Positions 45,931 through 57,000 of a DNA stretch of 64,000 nt are shown here, piece by piece (the stretch's first letter is position 1; every line of letters begins with the position of its first letter). The notes beneath the pieces are model-generated. The model worked only from the letters and a program-made list of their open reading frames with translations. It was not told where the DNA came from and did not search any database. The stretch covers positions 124,001 to 188,000 of the forward strand of contig JAOCPU010000057.1 in NCBI GenBank assembly GCA_035772785.1, given 5' to 3'. Source of the DNA: Phlebiopsis flavidoalba. Lineage: Eukaryota; Basidiomycota; Agaricomycetes; Polyporales; Phanerochaetaceae. The position numbers and the translations under genes are program-made.

Positions 45931-48096
45931 TGTGCATCCGCATCAATGCAATTTCTGTTAGAGCCTCCGCGCGCTTAACCCCATAAGTCAAACATGCTTG
46001 AACCGCATCACCTCTGCGCATTGCCGTGTAAAGTGCCGAGCTCTCCCCTGGGGCCGAATGAACACCTGTAATTGACTAGGCCGCTGTCGCGACGAGCTCA
46101 ACTACTAGTGTGTATGCAGCTACAAGTCAAGAGATGGCCCACCTTCGTGATAATGGATAAATTCTTCCAATGTTCAAGCCTTCAAGATGGAAATAAAAAC
46201 GCGGGGTACCAGTGCAAGGATAACCAAGTCTAATACTCAAGTCACAAACCAATCTGACCGTGTGACTCTAGTGTTCCGAATGGGGAAATCAGCTAGTCGC
46301 TTCTTCGTGGACGCAGTGATCCCATCATGACGTCCGCATGGCTTTGTCCGCCGTTTGCAATTTCTTAGGGTCGCTCACTGACCAGATGCTCCTGGTCATT
46401 GTCCCGACAGAACAGACCATCTATTTCCATGCCTCAATACGAGAATAGCCGAGGGTCGCATTTCCTTGACATTCCCTGGGGACGTACTTCTACCCGATGC
46501 CGTCCGTGCCTTCATAGAGAGTTACCAGTCTGTGATTCAAGTCGGCCTTCCTTCAATTGGTACGGAGACTTGACACACTGCCGCGTGGGGCCGAAAAGGT
46601 TGTATGTTTGGCCCTTGATTAGGGGGGGCTCCTATGTGGCGAAACACCTTTCGAGTCAACCTTTTTTGCTTACATTTGTGGTCCATCGCGCTCACATCAT
46701 TTTTAGATTAAATCCACGCTTATTGTGGATGTAAAGGGCCTTGTCTACCACCGTTCGTAGCTGCGCCAACATACTTTAGCTATCGAGGTACATACCGTGC
46801 TCCTCGGATACTCCAAGCGATGTCTGCAGCGCGGGCTCCAACAAGGTCGCATGGCTTTCGGGATCCGTCGCTGGATGCGGGTACGTAATTCAAAGGCCCC
46901 ACAGTGCCATTCGGAAAAAAACCAGTCTTCCACTTCGCAGAGGTCATCAAATGAATTAGTCTACATGGTGAGAGTGGACAGATGGAGGGAACTAGCTGCA
47001 TTCCTAAGGCGTTATCCGGCGCCGGCGGCGCATTGTCATGGTAGTGTGATTTTTTTACTGCACAGAAAGTCTAATGCTTTAGCTCTCTACAGCTCCACTC
47101 ACGACAGCGCCGTAGACCAACCCGCGATGAAGAAACGGTGTTAAAGGTATGAGGCGGTGTGAATGATCAAAATTGATACTTCGCATCGGATGACAGACGT
47201 GCGAGGTCGGCTGCAACTCCCGAACTTGGTTGGTCGATGTCACTGTCACCTGCTCCGTCTAGAACTTGGGTACTCAGCAGTGACTAGGAATGTATACACC
47301 GTCGTACACGCGAACCCAGACAAGGACTCGGTACGTCCCCACAATCACTCTCTTGCGGTGCTATCCGCTGATCGCATTCAATATAGTAGCCTATATTCGA
47401 TGGTCCGTTGTGGACAATGTCTGTATGTAGTGTAAATAATGGGCGTCGATGTTTTCATAACTGGTGTGTATCGAATTTCGGCTATAGTGTCCTGCGCTGA
47501 ACTCATTTTGAGTATGGTTGGTAGACGGTTCCCAGGCATCGGTAATGTCTATGTCGCCTGATTTCGCACAGATAAATCGGACGACTCTGTTGTTTAAGGG
47601 CCCCTTCGAACCTCGGGATGTCACTGCATGCGGCCCAAAATCCGTAAGTCAGTGTAAACAGATTCTGATCCATTATGGACTGCGATCTGTTTGTCCATTC
47701 TCTTCTCCCCAAGATCCTTACAGGTACGGAGAAGGACGCTCTCCTTCGGAGACGTTTCTCAATATACTTCTCCAAAGTCACGTCACCAGAAATAACTACA
47801 GTTTTACCCAAGCTGGTCACGTTGAGGGGGGGGTACCTCGCTTCATTGGTAATAGCGGCCATCGACGGTAGTCGAGTCGGCTCAAGCTTACAGATGTCGG
47901 CCGGGGTGGCTCTGCTCGCAGCGGTCTCTAGTTCATGATGGACACCCCAGGCTAACGTTACCTCAGCCTCGTGCGTGAAGCGTACTGTCGGCATGCGGCG
48001 CTTCCTGACCCGATGCCTTCCAGGTTATAAAACCTCCTTGGATGTACAGGTAATACCTCAGTCTCATAGCTCTAGCTTCCTCTGAAACTCCTCGAC
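45931..48096. other. upstream part of tandem unit A; no other gene seen
   Basis: From about 46260 this is the diverged counterpart of 49700-51470. Frames at 46399-46734, 47503-47994 and elsewhere are not family-like. A TATA box (TATAAAA) is at 48026-48032. Confidence 0.45.
48026..48032 (+). promoter_or_regulatory. TATA box of secreted copy 5
   Basis: TATAAAA, 71 bp before the ATG at 48097. Confidence 0.65.
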
Positions 48097-49046
48097 ATGT
48101 CCGCCGCCCGTTTTTTTTCTTTACTGCTGTTCTTGCCTCGGCCCTAATCATCGCTGGTAAGGTCAAGCGCCGAGCAGCATACCGTCGTGTTTACTAACAA
48201 GTAGGTCGAACTTTTCGTTTGTGTGCACATTCTTTAATCATCACAAACTTGTAGCTGTGGCTTCGGAACGGTATTGCAATCAATTTGCACGTTGGAGCTC
48301 ATCACTTAGCTTTTTTAGCCTCTTCTCAAAGCCAATGGCCAGACTCTCTCCACCGGAGGGTCCGTAACGTTCGGTGGCCCCTTGATTTCTGCAATTGCGT
48401 CAGTCTTTTCACTAGTCTCCATTCGTCCACCGCTTATACTCACCTCTCAATGCTCGCAGCTTTTTGCAGACTGGTGTGTAACCTTCTCAATATCACGGGC
48501 TCCCACACGGCTTTCTGATACGTTGTCATAGGTGGCTGTGGAGGACAATGGTGAGGGCTGCACGTTGGTTGAAACCACCCTGAAGAACCCCACCTCTCCT
48601 GGCTCGGGTTCCAGTACCGATATCTCCCTCATCCCTCCGTGAGTCACACTTTGCTTTCTTGACGTTTTTCAGTTCAATTAAACAAGGGCCCTAGACACTC
48701 CTTCTCCGTTACGTCTGGATTCGGGTAAGCACGTTGGGTCTTACTCATCATTGGCCGCCTTCTGATATTCATAACTTCACTAGCTACTTCGGCGGGTGTG
48801 ATGGGGCCGGAGCAGACTGTAAGTACTTCTACACCATTCCGGCGTGCTTAACTTTATATTGACTCTTGATCTAGGCACCTTCTCTGGATGCCCCACAGCC
48901 TTCCACAACCCGGGCGACACCGGTGTTCAGGTTGCCTGCCAGGATAACAACGTCAGTCCTGATGCATTTTAGTATTCCGCACTAGGCTCAACATGACTCC
49001 CAATCGTGCCAATTAGGTCAACCTTGCCATTACGTTCTGCGACTAA
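48097..49046 (+). CDS. small secreted Cys-rich protein, copy 5
   Basis: This is the clearest member of the family and its exon model. The start is ATG at 48097; a signal peptide is restored by one shift in a T-run (MSAARFF, then TAVLASALIIAG), then EQHTVVFTN. Exon 2 is 16 nt (48255-48270, CGFGT). Exon 3 is PLLKANGQTLSTGGSVTFGG then PLISAIA. Exon 4 is 14 nt (48460-48473, FLQTG). Exon 5 is GEGCTLVETTLKNPTSPGSG then SSTDISLIPP. Exon 6 is HSFSVTSGFG, exon 7 YFGGCDGAGADC, exon 8 TFSGCPTAFHNPGDTGVQVA then CQDNN, and exon 9 VNLAITFCD with TAA at 49044-49046. It has seven or more conserved cysteines and no membrane anchor. The function is unknown; a thaumatin-like relation is possible but not shown. 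Confidence 0.8.
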
Positions 49047-51470
49047 ACTCACAAATGCTCGGGAACGGCCGATTGCTTGTGGCCGGCTCTTGTGCTGAGC
49101 GACTCCCTGTGTATTATAGTCCGTAAAAACAAATCGTCCAAGGGTATATTGATACTGCTACGAATGCTGCGTGCTTGATCTTTTCAGCGATGCGCCAGTC
49201 AGGAAGCGTTGCTGCAGTGTTTGTGTATGTTAGCATCGAAGGCCCTTGATTACCATATTTGTGACGGGGTTTGAATTTTCATTCGCACCGCGACACCCGT
49301 GCACGTGTCAATGTGCTTCTGCCCGCGCGCTCACTCACACGGGAGTCACATCGTCCAGCCCCGTTCCAAGCTCAAGAACGAGCAAAGAACGGCATGAAAG
49401 TGTGTACCACAGTATTATGCATCACTGGGACGGATGCGGGTTTGCAAACACATGTCCAAGGAATGGCATGTGTCCTCGACGCTCGGTCTGAAATTATCAT
49501 GACGCGTAGCCCAAGTTGCTCAATTGGGCAAACGCAAAACACCGTCTATGTCGAGAAACAGGAGCAGTAGACGTCAGTCCCTCTAGTCGCTGCCATTGAA
49601 CAAGTGTAAGTCTCCCAATACAACTGCTGGATCCGTCTTACAACGGATCCAGAGCTTGTCACAGACGGCCCGTTTGACTTTTTACTCTACTTACTGCTAA
49701 TTAAGATCAGGCCGTTGATCGAAATCCAGCAATGCGTACCCCCCTGATCGCCTGGGGGGACCCTTGGGAGGATTCTATTCTAAACGGGGAAAGCCGGCAC
49801 CACACATCCTCATGGCTCTCGTCTTACCGTTTGCAATTTCCTAGGGTCATCCCATTGACCGGGTTCGCTGGTCATTGCCCTTGACAGAGCCAGACCATCT
49901 ATTTCTATCTTTTCGACACGAGGATATCGAGGGCAACGTTTCTCAGGGGCGTATTTCTATCCGCCTCCCGTGCCTTCAAGGTAGGAAAGCCGCCCGCCGT
50001 CCTTCCTTCAATCAGCACGGAGACTTGACATGACCGGCGTGTAGTGTCAAAGGTTCTATGTCTGGCTCTTGATGACTTTTTGTCTTATTCTATCTCTTTC
50101 CAAGTACAGTGTTGCTACTAGATGTGGCCTACTACACTCACATCATTCTTCTAGGTAAAACCGCGGTAATCGGTGGATGTAAAGAGGCACTGTCTACCTC
50201 CGCCATAGCTGCGGGAACATATTCCAGCTGTAGAGGCACCATGCGCTGCAGATACTCCAAGCGATGTCTCTAACGCGGCATATCACAAAGTCGCATGCTT
50301 TTCGGGATTTGTCGTTGGATGCGGGTACGTGATGTCAGGTTTACGCTGTGCCATTCGGAATACCAGGCTCACACTGTAAAGTTCGCAGAAATCACAATTG
50401 GTAGAGGAAATTCTCTACACGGCCTGTTTCCAAGATAGAGGATACTCGACGTATTCTTGGGAAGGCTCCACGGAACCCCGGCGCGCACCGTTACTAGTAC
50501 CTACCACAGAAAGTCCTACGGTTCAGCTCCTACGCCCCACCCTACGGCGCCGTTGACTAGCCCGCGACGGAGACAAGAAAACGGTGTTTACAAGGTATCA
50601 GGCGGTGTGAGCGATCAACGATTGATGCCTCGCATTGGCACATGTCAGACGTGTCGGCTGCAACTCCCGAATATCCAACGTCGCCTGCCCGGCCGGGGCG
50701 CGCCTGCTCGCCAGCAATGACTGGCTTGGTCTGGAATGTAATACATTGTTGTACAAGGAGTCGGTACGCTCAAATCATTTTTGCGGTGTAATCCGCTGAT
50801 CGCACTCGCCGTAGTAGCCTCGGCTGATCCGTAGGCTCATCACCAACATTATCTGCACGTATCGCGTGCAATGGTGCTTACTACTTTCATATTAAGTATG
50901 GTTGACCACAATGCTCTTAGTAAAGTTTTATTGACTATCGTTGATTATTAGACGGCCGGCTCTGCTTTTCGAGTTGGTCACCTGTTTTGCACAGCTCAGT
51001 CGGAGCTGCCCACGGACACCGTCAACACCGGAACACAGATAGTTCAAAACGCCGCAGCTAGTCGGATTCTGATGCGTAATGGACTGCGATCTTCTGTGCC
51101 ACTCCCCCCCTCCGCAAGATTCTTACAGGCACAGAGAAGCACGCCTCATGAAGCGAGGCTTCCAATATACTTTCTCGTGGACATGCTACCTGGAAGATCT
51201 ACAAGTCTTGCTCAAGCTGTCATCTCACTTGAACATGAACAACGGCCCCAGACGATACTCGAGTTAGCTCGAGCTATAGGTGCCGGCCGGACAGCCGTAC
51301 GGCGACCTAGGCTCATGATGGAGACCTCGGCCTAAACTTACCTCAGGCTTTGAAGGCAAGCATACCACCGGCATGCGCTTCCTGAGCCGGTGTCTGTCAG
51401 GTATAAAATCCCACTGAACGTGCTGGTTATCCTCAGCCACAGCTCCAATACCCTCTGCAAACCAATCGAC
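49047..51470. other. 3' flank of copy 5 and upstream part of tandem unit B
   Basis: No other gene is recognised. 49190-49340 matches the 3' flank of copy 6 (about 52560-52710). From about 49700 it is the counterpart of the upstream region of copy 5. TATAAAA lies at 51402-51408. Confidence 0.45.
51402..51408 (+). promoter_or_regulatory. TATA box of secreted copy 6
   Basis: TATAAAA, 69 bp before the ATG at 51471. Confidence 0.65.
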
Positions 51471-52421
51471 ATGTCCGCCTCCCCTGGTTCTTCGCCGCTT
51501 TCCTCGCCTCGGCGTTCATTATTGCCGGTGTCAAAGCTGAGCAGCACGAAGTTGTGTTCACCAACAAGTAGGCTCGACTCATACTTATTATTTGCATCCT
51601 CTAATCGCCATGAGCTTTTAGATGTGGTCATGGAACGGTATTGACCCACCAAACACACTAGGCTACCACGTGACTGAATTTTTCAATAGCCCCTTCTCAA
51701 AGTCAACGGTCAGACCCTCTCCACTGGAGGATCCGTCACGATTAATGGGGCCCTCTAATTTCTGCGATTGCGTCAGTTTCCTCCATGAATTTTCATTTAC
51801 CACCAATGTTGACTTTTGTATAATCTTTGCAGTTATTTGCAAACTGGTACGAACCTGAGTCGTGCAGATCAGTAAACCTCTGTAACACACGCTATCACAG
51901 GGAGCTGTGGAAACAACGGCGAGGGATGTACTTTGATTGAGACCACCCTGAAGAACCCTACTAGCCACTCCAGGCTCGGGCCTCGAGCACCGATATCTCC
52001 CTCATTTCTCCGTGAGTCCAAAATTCACTTTCTTACCACGTTGTAGCTCGCCTAAATGACATCGCTAGACACGCGTTCTCCGTTACATCTGGATTCGGGT
52101 AGGCACGATGGCTATTACTTTCGACCTAAATTTGATGCTTCTAATCCTACTAGCTACTTTGGCGGATGTGATGGGGCTGGAGCAGACTGTCAGTACCTCG
52201 TTTACGAGCTCTAGATTACTCGACGCTAAGTCTCGATCTAGGCACATACTCCGGATGCCCCACGGCCTTCCACAGCTCGGGCGACACTCACGTCCAGGTC
52301 GCATGCCAAGCCAACAACGTCAGTATTGATACATTCCAACACTTTGTTCGATGCTAAACTAACTTCCAACGTCACGCGTCATCGTTCAGGTCAACCTCGC
52401 CATCACGTTCTGTGCGATTAA
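51471..52421 (+). CDS. small secreted Cys-rich protein, copy 6
   Basis: The start is ATG at 51471 (signal peptide reading FAAFLASAFIIAG after one shift), then AEQHEVVFTNK. Exon 2 is 16 nt (51622-51637, CGHGT). Next are PLLKVNGQTLSTGGSVTING and a one-base extra G before PLISAIA. Exon 4 is 14 nt (51833-51846, YLQTG). GNNGEGCTLIETTLKNPTS, SSTDISLIS, HAFSVTSGFG, YFGGCDGAGADC, TYSGCPTAFHSSGDTHVQVA then CQANN follow. The last exon is VNLAITFC with TAA at 52419-52421 after a two-base disturbance. It is the closest relative of copy 5, as expected from the tandem unit. Confidence 0.78.
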
Positions 52422-53128
52422 GGAGTCAGAGCGCTCGGAGTGTTCGTCGACTATTAGCGTTTAACTTCCATGCTGTAGGATTGTAACTCTCATTGTGTAT
52501 AATAGCTTGCAAGAACAAATCATACGAGGCTATCCGCGATAACGACTTGAATGATGTGTGATTCCAATGATGGTCGAGCGCCGGTCCTTCGGGAGGCTGC
52601 TATAATGTTTGTGCGTGTTAGCATCAAAAGCCCTTGGTTACTATATTCGTTACGACCGCCGGGGTCGTTTTCGTCCGCACAGCCACGACTATCTGCTCAG
52701 CCGCGCGCGTGCCCACAACGACTGGTCTCAAGAGGAACCAAGCGTTCCTGACCTCATAATAACCTACTACAAAGAGTTATTCTGGGTGCGTTGAACGATG
52801 TGACTGCCAAATTTTCACGTTTTGTGAAGGCATCATTGACGCCCGCACTTTAAACTTAGAATGGACTGCGATCCCTCGCATGATGCGGAAGTTCGCTGAA
52901 ACATATCGACCTGGGGGGGGGGGGGGGGAACGTGCAGGCATCGTATGCAACGTCAACGCATAGCCATTGCCACACCATGCGCCTGTAGTACTTTACTCGA
53001 TGTGCGACCCAACGTACGACTCGACCATGCAACAGTGGAGCACACATATGATTGTCAGAGGCCTAGTATATAACTGTAAACAATTCGATTTGCTTTGTAC
53101 TCATTCATCACAGAGGTACTTGACCACC
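52422..53128. other. 3' flank of copy 6 and promoter of copy 7
   Basis: 52560-52760 repeats the copy 5 3' flank. A 16-base G-run sits at about 52913-52928. TATATAA at 53067-53073 is 62 bp before the copy 7 ATG. Confidence 0.5.
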
Positions 53129-54026
53129 ATGTTTAAGTCCATCTTCACACTACTCTTGTGTGCTGTCCTGCAGCCAGCGCTCACTGGCGCAAGGGCGGAG
53201 AGCCACACCGTTTCATTCACACGAACCGGTCAGTAATCTGCTTCAATTGATTTTGGATATCAAATCTCTGACAGACCTACCTACTACTACAGGTGGCTTG
53301 GATTCGGAACTGTATGTTCACGCTAGTTTTCCCTCGACGGGGTTGGGTCCGGAATAATCATTCCCCATAGCCGTTGCTCAAGGCGAACGGCAACACTCTG
53401 TCGACAGGAGGAGCTGTCACAATCAATGGTCCTCTGGTTGCTGGCTATTGCGTTAGTATAGTCCGCTGCTACAATCGTTCGTACGATCACTAAGCCTTGT
53501 GGATAGCTTCTTGCAGACAGGTTAGACCTCTGGGCCATCACCCTGTTCTGCGGCCATTGCTTACAGCTGTGACAGGCAACTGCGGAGATAATGGTGTAAA
53601 AGGTGCACACTAGTCGAACGACCTTGCAGAACCCCACTAGTCCCCCGGGTCTGGCTCGAGCAGTGACATCTCGTTGATCTCACCGTATGAGCTCCTAATC
53701 CCGTCTACAAAGTAGTCTCTGACTAGCAATTCATCTAGACAAAAACGCTTTCTCCGTCACATCTGGGTTTGGGTATGAAACCTTCATCCTGAATGTGCTT
53801 ATACTCCATGCTGAACCCCAATAGATACTATGGTGCAGGGTGTGACGGCCTGGGAACGGACTGCACCGGCGCCAGCTGCCCCCAAGCTTTCCGCCAGCCG
53901 GACGACACGTAATCGTCTGTTCAAGTAGCCTGCCAGGGAAACGACGTACGTCAGACGCTAATCTAGTCCCTCCTTTCTGTATTGACGCGCTCAATCTAGG
54001 TTAACCTCGCCATCACTTTCTGCTAA
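53129..54026 (+). CDS. small secreted Cys-rich protein, copy 7
   Basis: The start is ATG at 53129: MFKSIFTLLLCAVLQPALTG signal peptide, then ESHTVSFTR. The CGFGT micro-exon is only partly readable (near 53293-53310). PLLKANGNTLSTGGAVTING, PLVA, FLQTG, CGDNG, NPTSPGSGSSSDISL, AFSVTSGFG, YYGAGCDGLGTDCTGASCPQ, AFRQPDDT and VQVACQGND follow. The last exon is VNLAITFC with TAA at 54024-54026. The intron that splits DC from the next exon in copies 5 and 6 is absent here. Several shifts occur, including an in-frame stop after PDDT that a one-base change removes. Confidence 0.75.
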
Positions 54027-57000
54027 AGATGTCACTCGCCTCTTGAGCCTATGGACCGCGGGCAGGGTGATGGCCGAGCGAAGCGTACGACTATTTATCA
54101 CAATCTGCCGAAAGCCGGATATATTCAGATATAGACTTTGTGACATGATATAATATCCATATAATGCTGTTCATCATGCTTGCAATAGCAGCACATTTGA
54201 TCAAATCGGAAATCCTCCGGTAGCAAGAGAGTCTGGGAGAGTTTTTCTTCTCCGCCACAACCCCTCTAGCAGCAGCAGCGTCTGCGGTCGCCATCCACAG
54301 TGATGGTGATGTTTCCGCCCCCGACAAACGTCCTCAAACGACAGCCAGCAGATGGAATCTTGCTGAACGCCGTTAATGCTAATGCTTGAGACGTACGGAA
54401 CGCGCAAACGCAGCGCCGCACCGCGTTGGGACTGTGTCGGCCAAGCCAAGCCTTGTCAAATCCGGAGACGCTGAAGCTAGGTCGTTGTGGTGCCAGAAGA
54501 AGAGGTCGTTGTACAATTTGAACGAAGACACGAGGGGAGAGTTAACGAGGAGCTGGATTGGAGGATAGGGACCGTTGGGTAGAGACCAAGTATGTGGAAA
54601 GCTCAGAAGGGCAGCCCATCGCGCCGCTATCGTCGTTTTTGCGCGGGATCCTGAGGCAGTGACCGGTTTCAGTTTATTGGGGAAATTGTGTATCGAATAC
54701 GCCACTGGACCCGCCACCAATTCCGATGTGCCGAGGTCCGTGTAAGACAACTCGGCGCTGCCGAAGCACGCGGACAAGTCGTGGTCGGTTGGCCATAATG
54801 ATAGGCTAGAGCACAATCGCGACCGATCCCGGCTCATTGCCCGCCATGGAAGTATCCTGTATTAAAATAATAGCTCGCGCTATGAGGCTTGAGCTAAGCA
54901 TCCGCAGGAATTGAGCGATGTAAAGGTACTACCCACACACGATTAACGAACGGTAGGTTTCCGCCCATGAGCTCTACAAGGGTGCTGGTGCTCATGGAGT
55001 GGGGCGCAAGAGAAGCTGTACTCCCATAGACGAAGGCTGAGGAACTAATTTCAGAACACAAGTCTGTGATCAGGGTAGTAAGACTCACATTCGTAGAAAG
55101 CCGACATTATTGTCTGTTCCACGCGCCACAGGAATGCCACATACTTTATCCAGGAGGTGAACAGTCTACATGGGTCGCTAAAAGGCGAAGGTGCCGCGTT
55201 TTTCTGAACAAACATATTGCGTCCCAATACACGGATATGCTTAGAGGATCAGGCCCTCGTACCGGGGAATCGTCTTTCTCTTTTGGTGAACCCTGTGAAT
55301 CCGTCGCTGGTGACATTGGGGTACCCACACATTAACAAAGCCCCCATCGACCTGTTGCCGTACTTGTAGACGTCGGCTATTGATTTGTTTAACTCAATGC
55401 CACAGCTGCCTGCCCTGCCGCACAGGCAAAGTCACCCAACGCATACTGATATTTCCATCTGATGTCAGGTGATTCATGCCTATGTGATAGAGATATGATT
55501 ACGCACCTCCATGTACGGGATGCCTCCCGCCCGTCATGAGCCCTGTCGCACCCGACGGGTCTGTCCAGTCCGTGCGGTATCATAGCTCGAACATCTTCCA
55601 ATGCTGTGTTCTGCCTCCCGGTGACTATCTTGTCTTAGCGTTTCTCGTGGTCACAAATTTCGGTGGCCCACATACCCATATACCAGTCAGGTGGCTACTA
55701 ATGCTGTCATCAGCGAGCATTATGATAGATTGTTTGTTGTGTCTCTCACTGTGTTCTCAGCAGTATCCACCACAAAGGCTTGATACAAGTCGTCGGGATG
55801 GGGATCACAGTCACCCAGCCTCCTGATAGTCCCTCGGGCCATACACTTGTACTCTGCAAGTCGCCTAGGATGGGGCATTTCATCGCTCCCGCCTTGCACG
55901 TAGCCCCTAAAACACAAGGTTCAGAAAGTTTGCTTGTCAAGACAGAAGAAGCGTACTTCTTGGTATTCGGAGTGCACATTCTGGAATAAAGCTGCGGATG
56001 TACATGAGCACAGGTAAGATGAGCATCGATATACCCGTGCCCACCTGCTTGTGCCTCCAGTCCATCGAACGTACGCGTTGACAATCTCTGCGTCGTATTT
56101 ATTCATGTGCTCGCGAGGTGAGGTGGAGAGAGAGCAAAGGGGTGCACAATCACTAAATGTGTCCCAAGAGCTGATAGCATACATAAAGTCAGCGTATAGG
56201 CCCAGTAACAGAAAATCTTGGCGTACCAGAACAGAGCGTCGTTCGGTAGAACGGATACGGGGAGAGCCCCCCCCCTCCCCCCCCCCCCCAGTATGGATTC
56301 TCATCCGTCAAGTTCGTGGCCGGCACCAGCTGAGATCGGTATAGCTAAACACATAAATTGAGAAACGCATCGGTCTAGGAGGCATATATCAATCTGCCCA
56401 ACGGAGAATACAGAGCTCGACCACAGTGGGATCCTCCGCCGTCGTGGTTGACCTGCACCCGACATGAGTCACATCCTCCCACTTGCTCACAGAAGCATTC
56501 TGTACGGGCGTCCCAGTTCCAGTCCAGGGATCTCGTTCTCCGCGTTAGAGCACGCCTGGGTCCTCGCTGATTGAATGATACGCAAACCGCGCGAGTCCGG
56601 ATCGAGAGGTGCTATTGTCCTGGGGAAATGAGAAAGGTAGAGGAGTGGTCGCCGCTTGGATCGGAGATGTGGGAGGATGTCCCCGGCAAAGGAAAGAGAG
56701 GTAGTGTTGGGGTGGAGATAGTGGATGTTGGTCGGGGTTTGAGGTTGAGAACGACTTGAAGGTCCCGGACTCGATCAGCTTTCTGTGGTTTTGCAGTGTC
56801 GTTCGGCGGGGCAAAATCGTGAACAGCCGTGGACTGTGTAGTTATCCGTCCCGTAGCTCTGTGGTATTGTGTTGAGTGTCGTGAGTATGGCGAAAAACAC
56901 AACACACGGACCTGAAGAAAACGTTCCGGTCAACGTGAGCACGAGCAAGAGGACGCAGTCATGTTGATGCTGCCACCTTTCGAATGAAGCCGTTTGAAGG

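Larger units (their letters stand above)
46260..49400 (+). repeat. tandem duplication unit A (contains copy 5)
   Basis: This unit of about 3.1 kb aligns in order with 49700-52780, including about 1.8 kb of upstream DNA, the secreted-protein gene and 300 bp of 3' flank. Shared landmarks: CCGTTTGCAATTTC near 46350 and 49830, GACCATCTATTTC near 46420 and 49885, ATGCGGGTACGTGAT-like blocks near 46876 and 50317, ATGGACTGCGATCT near 47675 and 51079. Confidence 0.75.
49700..52780 (+). repeat. tandem duplication unit B (contains copy 6)
   Basis: This is the direct counterpart of 46260-49400, in the same order and orientation, with many substitutions and indels. Both units carry upstream DNA, TATA box, gene and 3' flank, so the promoter was duplicated together with the gene. 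Confidence 0.75.

Noticed and set aside
56269..56289. C-rich run as a possible functional repeat
   Set aside because: Single homopolymer-like tract with no repeats nearby; similar G-runs at 43959, 45877, 52913 and 62280 make sequence error or simple slippage the likely cause.
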